From positions 49,101,115 to 49,165,114 of the forward strand of contig JACGWO010000002.1 of the NCBI GenBank assembly GCA_034509735.1: 64,000 bases of DNA, given 5' to 3'. A program made the translations under genes and the position numbers. Under the pieces are notes generated by a model. That model had not been told where the DNA came from and ran no database searches. It saw only the letters and a list, made by a program, of their open reading frames with translations. The first letter of the stretch is position 1, and each line of letters starts with the position of its first letter. Of this stretch, positions 51,501 through 63,532 are shown piece by piece. The stretch is from Sesamum alatum (Eukaryota > Streptophyta > Magnoliopsida > Lamiales > Pedaliaceae).

Positions 51501-53284
51501 CCTAGCAAGCATAGATTACATGATCTGGAGTAGAGAAAGAGATTAAAATGAATGAGTCAATGAGAGATATAAAATTATTTTCCAGCTCTAATGGAGAACC
51601 CTGATAGGCTGATACTGAAACGCTGTTAATTTATGGAGAGTGGAATCTACCATCTTAGACCAGGAAAAGCCAAATTAAGCAAAATTTCGACATTGAGAAG
51701 ACAAGAGAAAACACGTAATAAAATTTATTGAGATTTAATAGCTCCATCAGATTATCAAAGTTGAACCTTGTTTTATGACAAATCTATTACAATATGAGAA
51801 ACACCTTGTTTGCTTGTAAAAGGGGTCAAGCAAAACAATCTACCTCAATAACTGCAAAATGAACTTTCTCTTCGGCGAATAGGCTGAATGCTACAGCAGT
51901 GAGAACCTATTCAGATGAATGAACACCCAAGTTAGACAGATCTAAAATGAGTGAAGAGCATCATCATCAACAGATTCAATTAAAATGACTAAACCACAGA
52001 CATGTAACCACACATATAAGTCAACAGAAAAAGTTATCCATCCACGAGTATACCTCAAACTGACTGAGATGCCCCTTTTCAAGTTTCACTGCCATGTCAA
52101 GAGCCTCCTTTATTTTGTGGAAATGAGAACTCAATGCCTTTGCTGATACTGATGCTCCAGTTGTTCCCAGTGTTATACGCTCTCTAATAGTTCGTATATG
52201 CGGACTGGTAAATAAATAAAGCCTTTGGTCACTTCATTATGTAAAAAGTAAGCAGTCAAAAGTTTGTAGGTTATATTAAACGAACACTCCAATTCTACAA
52301 TCACACACCCTCAACCAGGAGCACAGACCATACCTGGTATAGCAACCAACAGAATACCCTTCTGCACGTAAAATGCTGGAAAGAAACGCAGCAGTTGATC
52401 CTTTGCCTTTGGTACCAGCAATATGTACAGCCTAAAGATCAACCTCCATCCATTTAAGTTCCTAATTCATATGACATGCAAGAAAAGCAAAAACCACATA
52501 CAGGATTCCCCCTGTCTTTTCATTTAGGCCGAGTTACAACAGAGAATACAGGGAAGGACCAGTAAGAAATCACAGAGTAACGTACACAATTTTCACAAAC
52601 AAACACAGACAGTGCTGCACATAACTTCTTATTACCCGGGACGGGTTGAAGAACAAACCAAAATATAGCGGCTTACGATCGAATCCTAAAAGCTTATTTG
52701 AGCTTCATTTGATTACTTATCAGACAAAGCTTGAACACCATTTCCTCAGTTCGTTAATCTTTTGAAGCTCACATCACAAACTCAACTCCATAACCGAAAA
52801 GTAACACGAACAACTATCAAGCTATACGAGCTTGCGGGGTTCACTAGAAATAAAATAAAGACTAATCGCAATATCAATCTTGGTAAGAACTCATGGGAGA
52901 AAAGTACAATCTGTTCTTCAACTCGACTCGAAACACTAAACCCCTGTGCTAGACAAAGAACGATAAACACCAAACCCGAGTACTTACCTTGAATTTGGAT
53001 TGGGGATTGCCCAGATTGTGCAACAACCGCCTCATCCTGCCTAGATCGAACCCGTCGTCGGAATCGGTGCCGGCGCCTTTAGGTACGCCGGTTTTCTCGT
53101 AGTTCTTGAGATTTTCCATGTAGTCCATGAATTCGTTCAGTTCCAGGCTCTCCGATAATGCAGTGGAAAAGGGACGGCGTGGAGGGCCGAGAAGTGTTAT
53201 GGAACTAGCAAAAGGTGGGATTCTTCGTCTGTTGAGTTGCAGAGTCAGAGCTGTGAGTGAACGCAGCATGCTGGGAATCTTCAT
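48537..53284 (-). CDS. DHFS: Dihydrofolate synthetase, mitochondrial (FPGS/Mur ligase family)
   Basis: It joins dihydropteroate and L-glutamate with ATP to make dihydrofolate, the step before dihydrofolate reductase in plant mitochondria (Arabidopsis DHFS/GLA1). There are ten exons: 53284-52988, 52431-52334, 52204-52054, 51906-51844, 51439-51278, 50926-50735, 50602-50503, 49700-49569, 49250-49119 and 48883-48537. All are continuous in frame and give about 556 aa. The N-terminus is Arg/Ser-rich and lacks acidic residues for its first 45 aa, as in a mitochondrial presequence. The ATP-binding loop GTKGKGST is at 105-112, followed by [12 protein letters not shown], the ligase motif [10 protein letters not shown] and [11 protein letters not shown]. 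The C-terminal domain carries ILLDGGAHTKES. The [12 protein letters not shown] region and the short C-terminal domain fit DHFS better than plant FPGS. Exon 5 uses a GTTAGG donor; the more consensus-like GTGG site five bases downstream would break the frame. Confidence 0.9.
49031..49051 (+). repeat. Poly-C tract (21 C) in a DHFS intron
   Basis: An uninterrupted run of 21 C lies in the intron between the last two DHFS exons (read as poly-G in the sense strand). It is the longest of three G/C homopolymers in the window. Confidence 0.9.
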
Positions 53285-53334
53285 CTTTGAGCTCGTCTAT
53301 GGAGAAGAGTTGTGAGTGAAGAATAAGATGGTTG

Positions 53335-53800
53335 GAGAAGAGCATTGGAGAGTTGTACCACAAGCACCAGAAGTGGTTCCAAGGGAATTATTATATTATA
53401 TTTCATAATAAATTGAGAATTGATAATTGAAATTAGAGAGTTCACCCCTCACTCTTTTTTTTCTTTTTTTCAATAGTTGAAATGGATGAACAGTTATTAT
53501 GAGTAAATTGATTATAATCATATTCATATTTAATAACTATAGACAAATCATACACTATTTATTGATAGCAAAAATTATACTTAGTTAATAATTATTATTA
53601 AAATAAAACCTTATAAAGTAGAATAAGATCGGACACTGGTTGATCTTCAATAGATGAAAATGAACGGTCCAGATTTTGACAATTTAAAATATGTTTTTTA
53701 GTTATATATATACAATCATATATATTTATATATAATACATTATATATAAATAATATATATTATAAAAAAATTTAGGGGCTGCAATATCGCCCAGTGGGCA
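53335..53800. other. DHFS promoter side and AT-rich spacer
   Basis: The first 100 bp or so upstream of the DHFS start are the likely leader and promoter. Beyond that the DNA is extremely AT-rich with TATATA runs and no gene. Confidence 0.45.
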
Positions 53801-53990
53801 ATGTCGCCGTCGCCATTAGAGAGTCTGAAGGAGGCGACCGCGTGCGTCGCCCCCTTCAGACATGGGCGACGGTGGTCGGCCCCTTCAAATTTGGGCGACG
53901 GTGATTGCCTATCGCCCCCTTCAGACGTCGCGATGGTGGTCACCATTTTAGACAGCCGCCATCGATGGTGGTGGTGGCCCCGGCAGTGAA
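53801..53990. repeat. GC-rich repeat island with hairpin
   Basis: About 190 bp of GC-rich DNA sits inside extremely AT-rich sequence. GTCTGAAGGAGGCGAC (53823-53838) pairs with GTCGCCCCCTTCAGAC (53846-53861) with one mismatch and a 7-base loop. Further partial copies follow: GGGCGACGGTG twice, and TCGCCCCCTTCAGAC again near 53912. No coding frame is recognisable. Confidence 0.65.
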
Positions 53991-54976
53991 AAGAAAAAAA
54001 AAATTATTATATATTAATTTTTAAATATATGAAATGTTATATATTTATTAAATACTAAAAATATATACTTATTAAAAATATAAAAGTGTTAAGTATTAAA
54101 AATATAAAAATTTTATATACTTTTAAGTATTTTATATTAATATATTTAACAATTTATTAAAATATAATTGATCTAATTTAAACACAATTAAAGGAAAAAC
54201 TTAAAAATAAAAGTCAAAAAACAAGTTTAAAAAACAATAATCCAAATAAGACAAAAATAAGGGTATTTAGATCTTTCCATTCGAAACTAACGGAAAAGAG
54301 GTTTAGCATAGTGTTTTACAAAATATGAGGGGCCTTTTGTATATTATTAAAACACAAGGGGATTTTTTTACAAATAAATGAAAATACTGGGAGGTTTTAT
54401 GTAATTATCCCTTTTGTTTATGCAGTTGTACAAAAGATGAAGCAGTGAATCTCCTCTTAGAAAATGAAGAACAGAGGTAACAAAATTACACTGCTTTTGA
54501 ACAACGATAAATATCAACATAAATGGAAACACCAAATGAATCAAAAGTTGATTGGTGATCTATGCAAGAGGAACTTTTAATACAACAAAAATTCGACAGC
54601 TAATATACCTGGAAAAAGCAAAATTAAAACTGCAGACAAAGCTGCAGGAACTCACAAGGCAAAACTGGATAGGATAGGTGCTCCAAGAAAAACTGAGATA
54701 TACTCAGCAAAAATTGCTTAATGATCAAAAAGAAAAAAAATTCCAGAAAATCTCTTCTCAAATATGGACTCTCAAGCAACAACTAACCTAATCATCAAAA
54801 GTCCAAAAATATATGAGAAGAGGAATTATTTCCTTACATCTAGAAAAGATTACCTATTTATAGACATCAAAAGTGTGTGCTTTTGTTACAACTTCCAAAG
54901 CCGTAGTTAGCTCTTACTAGACAGCGGCTGTGGTTTTTAGTTAAGAAAAAAGAGTGGGAAAGATATGTCTGGCTGA
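53991..54976. other. AT-rich spacer and carrier 3' UTR
   Basis: No gene is seen. The segment at about 54290-54415 (TAACGGAAAAGAGG to GTAATTATCCC) resembles a dispersed plant repeat. The last few hundred bases are probably the 3' UTR of the mitochondrial carrier gene. Confidence 0.45.
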
Positions 54977-57900
54977 TTAAGAAGTAGTAGCATATCGCTG
55001 ATGCAGAATGTGCTTTACGACTTCGTAGAAAGAAACCACGATCCCGACTGAAGGACCTGCGCGGCCAACACGCGGGCCAACACCAGTGAACAAGCCCTTC
55101 ATTCCTCCGTCCCTGAGAATATTGCAATTACAGTTTAAGACCTCATCTCAATTCAGAATTTCAAGAGGAAGAACACTCAATTGTATTGTGTCAATCACTT
55201 CATGGACATAGATTATGCAAGAGATGAAATGGCAGTAGCAGCTGTAAATCAAACCTTGAATTCTAGTTAATGTCGTTGTAAAACTCAACATGCATCGAGA
55301 GAATGAAAGTTTGACAAGCAGTTCTGAATGAAGGAAGCCAACATAAAAGGCTAATGCACAAGCAGAGAGGATTAGCTTATATCTAACATTGGCCTATAAA
55401 ACTAGTAGAGAAAGAGGGTAACTAAAGTTGAAACACAGTTATCTTCTTACCTAAATGAGAAATTGAGAGTTGTAATCCTGATCTTTTCAGTAGACAACAA
55501 AAGCAAACGTTGAAACTTGAAAGATTGAACAACGCCTTATCAAAATACAAGTGACACTGAGACTAGAAAATAATTGGGGCAAAAGGCATCACAAATATTG
55601 TATTTTTGGAGACACATGAAAACATGGAATCAAAATGATTACACCAAAACATATAGAAGCAGACCATGCATTTGCACATAAATGCTTTAAAAAACATACA
55701 GTTCAACAAAACCTTACTTTGTTTGGATGAGTCAAGGCAATGAAAGAATTTCTGAGTTAATAAATCTTTAAAACAGAGAAGAACAGATTCCTATCAGATG
55801 TCAGGTAATAGAAAAAGCGCTACAACATAGTAGGTCACCCATTCACAAAAAGAGCTTATAACTCCATGATACAAGTGCAATACTGAAAAGCAAAATGGTT
55901 AAGAGCTCCTTAAGAATAAAATAACCTAAAACTACTTGTTGATGCAACTAAATATAATATGATGGTCAAAGATGGAAAAAAGCATTATAAGAACTAAAAC
56001 AAACAATAGCAGAAGTTATGGATACGTAACACAGCAAAGACTTCTGTAGTGATGGTCGCAAAAAATGGACAGACGTACCTCCAAACCTGTAGGAGTGTGT
56101 GCCTTGTTGTCATCTTCAATGCCCTGCTCGGATCCTTCTGCAAGATGAATAAGCAAATAAGTTGATTATAATAGTTAGAAAACCATTGTATGCTAACAAA
56201 CTGAGTAATTGCATCCACTTCTAATTAGAATAAGTTGACCTATTTACAACGGCACACAACTAACTAAACTGACCGCCCAAACTCTGAAAGCATATTAGCA
56301 AGAAAGGGCATATGATAGTAGACATGTCACACATACAACAGATTGGATATTCTGCTCCTGAAAGTAACTATAAATCACCAGTTCAACCCAAAAAAGTGTT
56401 TCTTTTTAATGTCAGAAAGCAAGTACATGCGCAGCCTAAAACTAACTTAATGCAAAACCATGCTTACTCAATCTCAGAATGCTTGTTATGATCAGAAAGG
56501 ATGATACACCACGTGCAAATCCATATCAATACAATCACCTAATATAATAAGATTTTGATGAGACAAGAATTACCTCAATTTGCCTACGGGTCTTTGCAAC
56601 ATCAAGCGGGCATGTGGCAGCAGCAGCAAGGCCACCAGCAACAAAACCGGCAGAAAAATTTGCCCCGAGGATACTAATTGCATTGGTTTCATCTCCAACA
56701 AAACCTAGAAGCCGCCTCCTTACCTATAACAGATTTTTGTATAAAAGCTCCATACGCAAAATATGTGCACAGCTCCAGATATAAATACAGAGGAATCAAC
56801 TCTCACCGGTTCAAGGGTTGACCAGCAGATTGCAGAGAAAGGAACATCGCGAGCAAGCTGAGCCCCAAGGCCCGTCCACAAGACACGGTAGCTTTGTACT
56901 GCACCGGGAGAAACAAAGGGAGGTTAAAAAAGAATAAATCATGGAAATGCTAAGAAACTGCACCAAGTTCTCCATGCATCCAAAACAGACCAGATCCCCA
57001 CTTTATCGCAAAAGCTCAATATTTAGAGAAGAAATAAATGATTTTATCACAAAAAATCGTTCATTTGAGTCCATCAGGGAGTGATACCAAGACAAAAAAA
57101 AAATTCAATGTACAGTAAGGTTGTCTAGTATATCAGTTCTCTTAGCATTATAAGGCCACAAAACAGGTACTAGGATGCTCAAATTTCTGTTCCATTCCTG
57201 GTGAAGACAAATTAAACCTTTCAATGCCAAAAAATTAGTCTTTACCAGTAAATGAAGAAAATCAACTTACAGCTGCTACTGAAGCTGGTTGTACTCTTGA
57301 CCTGGGAGATAATATCAATTAAAGTCTTCAAGACTCCGGGAGGCCTTTTATCACCATGGAGATGCTTAAATGCCTGAATGGTAGCTGATTATTATTACAT
57401 CACTCAAAGAAATCGATGCACAATAAGAAAAAGGGAGCAAATCTCAATGCAGCCAATATATCAAATACCTGCATACGTGTTCTCGCAAGCTCAATGGGAT
57501 AGCAACTTGTGCAAGCCAAAGAACGTGCCAATGAACCAGCCACTAAAGGTGCATAAGGTGTTAAGCTTGGCGCATTCTCTGCAGTAAATTCCTCTAATTG
57601 GTTGCGGAAAATGTCATAGCAAGGCAAGTAGATACCAACCTGTTCGAAAACCAGTAAAGAGTAAAGACTCTAATTCCTATTGAGAACAGATGAATTCATC
57701 TCCGAAAGACATCGATGATAAGATATGGTAAATAGATGCCTGAAATTTTCGGCAGTAACCACTCAAAACTTACAGTTGGCACAGCAAGTGCTAGGCCAGC
57801 ATTTGTTCCTCTCCAGAGCGCAGAAAACCCTTCCTACAAAATGTGCAAGAATGAAGTCTGAGCAACTATAATTCATAAAATGTGTAAACACAAGTACTTG

Positions 57901-59898
57901 ATAACATATATGTGTGTGTATATATATATAAACATTACTAAATATATATATATATATTTAAATAAATATATGTGTGTGTGCCTCAGAAGTATATATATGA
58001 TACTAAAGTAACAAGCATACTTGCTAATTCTACGCATTTTGTATGGACCTTCAAATGGAATACATAGTATAAGTGAAATTAGACAAGTAAAAACGAAGTA
58101 TGTTCTCCGTACAGAGTTTAGCTACCATCTACGAACCTGTCGAATAATTTTGTAGAAAACATCCAGGGTCCCCTTATAATGAAAACAATCAGGCGGGCAA
58201 AGTGCTACTGTACCATGAACCCCAGCACGTGTGCAAGAGGGAGAACACCTCAGATCAGCAAACATCTGGCAAAATATCACATAGGGTAAGTCAAACTTCA
58301 TTACCTGAATCGAGAAGTGTCAAGTACTTCAGGGTGATACTAGATTCACCATCTGAGTTGTAGAGTGGCCTAGAATTACACTAAGGCTGCACATATCAAT
58401 ATTGAGAGGCACGGTATACAGAATATGTGTGCCTTGACTATTAATCATGGAATCGCCATCATATGATCTCCACCCCGAAAGTATCAAGACCCTTTGGAAT
58501 TGAAATAGCGTCGATGTCAAAGAGCCTTGTCTTACCCTTGTGCCACTTCAGTTTTTTTATGAGCCTAGCAATTCTAGAATCCAACTGAGAGTTATAAACA
58601 TCTTGGTTTTCAGTTCAGATGACAACTAACCCACTATAACAGAGTTCACAATATACAGGAACAGCTGATGTCAAACCATTATTTACTTTGAAGTGAACAA
58701 TTGTGCACCTACTGAAGATCATGACATAATGCTTGAATACTATTACCCGTAAAGGATTAAAATAACTTTCATGTTGACATTGCAACCAAATAAAGACAGA
58801 ACCGAGTTCTAATATTTTGTTGCATGAGGTCCAAAAGCTACAAATTTCAACTATCATGAAGCACTACCAGTAACAATACAAACATTGACATATCTTGTAA
58901 ATCACAGATGACTTAGACGTCGGAAATCTGGGAATTAACAAAAAAATATGTATGTGACATATTATGTAAGATAAAGGAATCCTAGTTCCGCAAAATCCAG
59001 TGAACATAAAAAAAATGCTTTACTCCGGAGTCAGTAAAGTATATTAATGAAATACTTAAATTAGCAGACAATTGAAAGAAACTAAAAATGCTGAAACGAA
59101 TAACAGAAGAAACAACACACGCACCATGTGTGGTCCAAACAATGCCATGCGTCTAGTTACATTACTCAATGGATGTGAGTAAGCGACTCCAGCAGCTTGT
59201 GCTTGCAATCTTGTCTGGAAAATATTTGAAACATGTAAATCATAAGAAAAGGAAAAATAAAAGCATAAATTTATAGAAGTAAAACTACAACTTCCCTTGG
59301 GCACCTAAAAAGACAAAAAGAAAAGAGAAAAAATAACCAAATCTTAGTAGTTAAGACCAGCAAGAACACAGTTAGCTACACAATTTTGTTCCTTGCTAGT
59401 CAGTCAAGCATTCCATTTTAACTAATTTCACTAAAAATTAGCAATACATCGAGTTGGCCAGTTATCAATAACAGTCTCAGTTGAAAATATACAATAACTT
59501 CAGCCAACAGAAAGCCATACGAGCATAAACAGAAAAATCCGAACGATTACCTGCGTCCCCTTGAAGAGATAAAATGACAGCACTAAATAAGCAATAATAA
59601 ATAAAAGCGCTAAAAGTAAAACATTTACCTTAACCACATCAAGTGGATTGACCAAAACAGCTGACAGAAATGCTGCACCAGCTGCAGAAAATGCACGCTC
59701 CGGCAACCCCAACTTGCCACCTGATGCAGCATCCGAATGGTGACTTTGAGTCTGTGAAATTTCAGAGGCTTCAATTCCACCGACGACCATCATTGACTCA
59801 GACATCAAAGACACATTTTCATCAAACTCGTCCATCCTCGAGGACTGCTCGGCCACAGTCATCCATGGATTTCCAGAGTGCTTCAGCTCCCCTGCCAT
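54977..59898 (-). CDS. MTM1: Mitochondrial carrier, MTM1/SLC25A39-40 type
   Basis: This is an inner-membrane carrier of six helices. Yeast and Arabidopsis MTM1 are linked to manganese loading of mitochondrial SOD, and the animal homologs SLC25A39/40 import glutathione. There are ten coding exons: 59898-59629, 59214-59125, 58265-58137, 57833-57774, 57639-57469, 57373-57271, 56898-56807, 56723-56574, 56137-56079 and 55112-54977. All join in frame to give 419 aa. Three carrier signatures are present: PLDVVKTRLQ (from 85), PIELARTRMQ (231-240) and PLDVAKTRRQ (344-353). The first matrix loop carries four cysteines at 127, 131, 143 and 147 (CSPSC and CPPDC), the pattern associated with iron-sulfur sensing in SLC25A39. 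I chose ATG 59898 (MAGELKHSG). A 5' UTR intron probably runs 60336-59966. Intact. Confidence 0.92.
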
Positions 59899-59965
59899 CC
59901 TCTCTTTACAAATTTCTCCTTTTCCCAAACAAAATCTTTCAGCTCGAATCAAAGACGGAATCAAC

Positions 59966-60336
59966 CTGAAATTAACAATTACACAAAATGTCACACTTCA
60001 TCATTCAGTTACCCGCAAAATTAATTAACTCAAAAAAGTTGATTCTTCTGTGATAATCAGACAAGTAACGCCAACACTACATTAAAAGATATTACTACGC
60101 GAATAATCCCTGCTCTCCAATCTTAAACTAAAACAATCAAGACTTTCACAAATTGTCAAAAAACAATCAAACTGAATGCTTATAAACACGATCCCCCACA
60201 CACACAATCGAGAATGGAAACCAGAGGAGAAAGGGAAAAGAAAAAAAAAAAAAAAAAGAAGAAGAAGAGCAGCGTGCCCTAGAACAACGCACAGAATCAA
60301 AACATAGATAGCGAACCAAAATCGAAAATATTGAAC
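59966..60336 (-). other. Probable 5' UTR intron of the mitochondrial carrier gene
   Basis: On the minus strand a donor (CATAAG|GTTCAA, exon end 60337) and an acceptor (AATTTCAG|GTTGAT, exon start 59965) bracket a T-rich stretch just upstream of the coding start. Leader introns near the ATG are common in plant genes and often raise expression. This is inferred from splice signals only. Confidence 0.55.
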
Positions 60337-61802
60337 CTTATGATGATGCCGGCCTTCGATTCAGAGGCTGGGAGCTGTACGAGTAGAAAGCATAGCATCC
60401 ATGATTAGGTTTTCTGCTAGCTCTTTTTTTTTATTTTTATTGTTATTTTTTTATTCATAGTAGTAGTTTCTTGGTATTGAAAAACGCAGAGCAGTTTGAT
60501 TCCTAGTTCCTTGGAGAAGAGGAAATACGAACGACACTCGCCCCACCACCACAAGACAGACACACACAGAGAGAGAGCGTGCTGCAATAGAAGTCTCTCG
60601 ATTTAGGGCTACGTTTGGCTGGCCGCTTCTTTGACCATTTTACTTCATTGACCACAAATTTTCTTTCTTCTATTTTTTTCTTTTTTGGGGTTGTTATTAT
60701 TTTTTAGTTTTAAGCCTACAACAAATTATATCTCTATCGTTTTCTTCTACTTTCTTCTTTTTGTTTTTGTTTTTTGTTTTTTTTTTTTTGTGTTACATTG
60801 TTTGTGTTTAGGCGGAGAGTTGATATTGACCCCTATCTCGCTTATTAATTTTTAAAAATTAATTTTTTTGTACGAGTTAAAAATAGAAAATGATTTCTTT
60901 TCTAATGATTTCTTTCGTTCTCGTGTGATATGACAAAATCCATTTATCAGGGTTTTCTAAGGATTTTGAAAAATTCTTTTAATATTATGTATATTGCATT
61001 AGAAATATTAAAAGGAAAAAGGGACGTGGCCATAATATGGTTTTAAGAAACTCCTAATTTTAAAGTTAACTACTAAAAATAAATAAAAAATATTTTGTAT
61101 TATATAAACTGCACTAATACAAATTGAAATTTCATGACTTATATTTTTAAGGTCAATAAAATAATAACACGATATTAATTTACATGTCTCTAGGTAATTC
61201 TCACAACTCACATTCAACGATAACTAATTTAAAATTAAATAGTACTTTTCAAAATTATTAGACTTTAGTTAATTTTAGGTTCGACCCATTTTTAATCCAC
61301 TTGAACTCGACTTGAATTAAAAAACGACGGGAATCAAGCCCAGCTTAGTTTCAACTCAAAACATAGCGCAGGGGTTTAAGTTCCAGAGAGGGAGTTGGGG
61401 AACTAGCTTTAATCCTCCTTTGAAATAAAACTTAAACAGAACATAAATAACCTAATGATCCAAACCCAAAACTAATTGAGTTGGGTTTGCATCTTACTCC
61501 AACTATTGACATATAATATGCAACTTTAAAAAATAAAATAAATAAAAATCGTAAGTTGGCAATTCACGTGTTTCATCTCGAGAAGTTTGAACCCGTAACC
61601 TAATTGATCAAGCTCAATTTGGACCTACCTTGTAGTATTACTGCCAAAACTATAGTCCAACCCAAAATTAGGGGTAGGGTTTTGACACATAAGCCCAAAA
61701 CCAAAAAAGAATTTGGTTCATCTCAGTAATATATTTAAGTATTTATTTGCATTTAATTCAGTTGGATCAGTATAATTAAATGCTTTCAAAATCACAGGAG
61801 AT
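60337..61802. other. MTM1 promoter region, then AT-rich intergenic DNA
   Basis: The first 250 bp carry the leader and probably the core promoter, with a GA-rich tract near 60570. Beyond about 60650 the sequence is T-rich on this strand and then AT-rich with no recognised gene. Confidence 0.45.
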
Positions 61803-62696
61803 TAGGGGAGTGTTTGCGCGCGTTTTGAAAAAGTGTTTTTCAACTTCTGGATGCTGAAAAGTACTTTTGAGGTGTTTGGGATGTCAACTTCTGCTTCTAA
61901 AATTGCTACGGAAAACACTTTTAAGCCAAAAGCTGGAAGCACTTTATGGGGTGTTTCTAGCTGCTTTGACTTTTTTGTAAATAAATTTAACTTCTTTTTA
62001 GACTACTTTACCCTCATTATAATAACTTTAATTCAATTTTATCATTTTTAATGTATTTTCAAAATTGATCATCTAAAGTTGATGTTAGAAATTTTAAATA
62101 ATTTGAATAATTTATCACTAACAGAATTTATAATTTCACATGTTTAATATTTTAAATTTTTCTATTTTATTTTCTATATTATATGATATTATTCCTAAAT
62201 CATAGAAAAATATAAATTAACTTGCTAGGATTAATTAAAAAATAATTATTATTTTGTCAATATTATAAGTTTATTTATTGTGTATGAATGAACAATTATA
62301 TTACATAATAGGAACATTATTGAACTAAACATCCAATTTTCTATTAATATTGAATATTTTAATAATATAAGTTATAATCATTTGTAAAAAATTAAATATA
62401 AGATATACTAATTGAAATAAAAATTATTATTTTTTAGGAAAAATAATTATTATAATCAAGAGATAAGTGTAAATATTAAGGCAAAATAGCATCTATTTAG
62501 TACATGGGAACAAAATAGTCTTTAATCAATTAAATGTGTTTTAGAAGTGTTTTTCTCCAAAACACTACCAATTTAGCTTTTATCTGCTCTTCACTTTTTT
62601 TTACAAATACTATCCACTTTTGATTCTGCTACAACTTTCAATTTTTTCTATGAAAATTACTTTTTTAAAAATAAAAGCTCTCGCAAACACTCCCTA
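61803..62696. mobile_element. hAT-like MITE, about 0.9 kb
   Basis: The left end begins TAGGGGAGTGTTTGCGCG. The reverse complement of the right end begins TAGGGAGTGTTTGCGAGAG. Both ends have inner copies of AAAAGTG and AGCTTTTA-like motifs. TAGGGAGTGTTTG tips are typical of plant hAT MITEs. A convincing 8-bp target duplication is not visible. No transposase frame is present. Confidence 0.55.
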
Positions 62697-62778
62697 AAAA
62701 CAGTGGAGGATTAACCAGTGAAATACAATAGAAATATTTCTCATGAATCATAGGATGTTTATTGTAATATTGTCCCTA

Positions 62779-63532
62779 GGCTGTTTGGTTTTATTTTTAA
62801 ATGGGCATTTTTAATTTTATTCTATTTGAAATTTTGAAATTATGTTTGTTTGGGCCATTCTCATTGAAAAATCCCAACCACATTAAAAGTCTTGCAACAT
62901 AGATCCACTGAAAAATGTCTTCTTCTATACACTTATGGGGCCTCATATCCACTGAAAAAGTTGTCTTGTCATGTTAGATTTTTTTGTATTTAAGAATAAT
63001 CCCCGAAGTCTGACCAAGGAGTGTTAACTCAGGGAAGGCGAAGGGGCTTTAACTATATTTTATTAATAGCATAACAATAGACAATTCGATTGTGAACCGA
63101 TTCTCGGGTGAGAGGTAGGAACGATATCTTATACTGATATAATGAAGCTAGGGAACGAGTGACTGCCTAGTTGGCAGGCACGAGAGGAGCTAACTCTTTC
63201 TATTACTTATTTATAGTGCTCTTTTCTCTCTTGAGTTAAATGAGCTAAACTTAGAAGAAGAAGAAGAAGAAGACGACGACGACTCATTTTGACTTTCTTT
63301 GTAATTTTGTGATTTTACACTATAAATCCCATACCTACACAGTATTGATATATTTACGATTTCAATAATTAAATCTAAATTGATTTTCATTTCACATCTA
63401 ATAACATAGGTTCGAAAATATATAATCCAAACATATTTTCATTTTTGCACAAAGACCAATAAAGTATTTTTCACTTCATTGACAATGCTGAAAAATGAAA
63501 ATAAAAAAAATGGAAATAAAACCAAACGGGCC
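62779..63532. mobile_element. Inverted-repeat transposon-like element, about 0.75 kb
   Basis: The left end is GGCTGTTTGGTTTTATTT. The reverse complement of the right end is GGCCCGTTTGGTTTTATTT. Similarity continues inward in AT-rich sequence. No coding frame and no clear target duplication; superfamily unassigned. A microsatellite lies inside it at 63253-63283. Confidence 0.5.
63253..63283 (+). repeat. Compound (AGA)n(CGA)n microsatellite
   Basis: About seven AGA units pass directly into four CGA units. It could serve as a polymorphic marker. Confidence 0.85.

Noticed and set aside
61803..62696. 8-bp target duplication for the hAT-like MITE
   Set aside because: The flanks (CAGGAGAT and AAAACAGT) do not match, so the element call rests on the terminal repeats alone.
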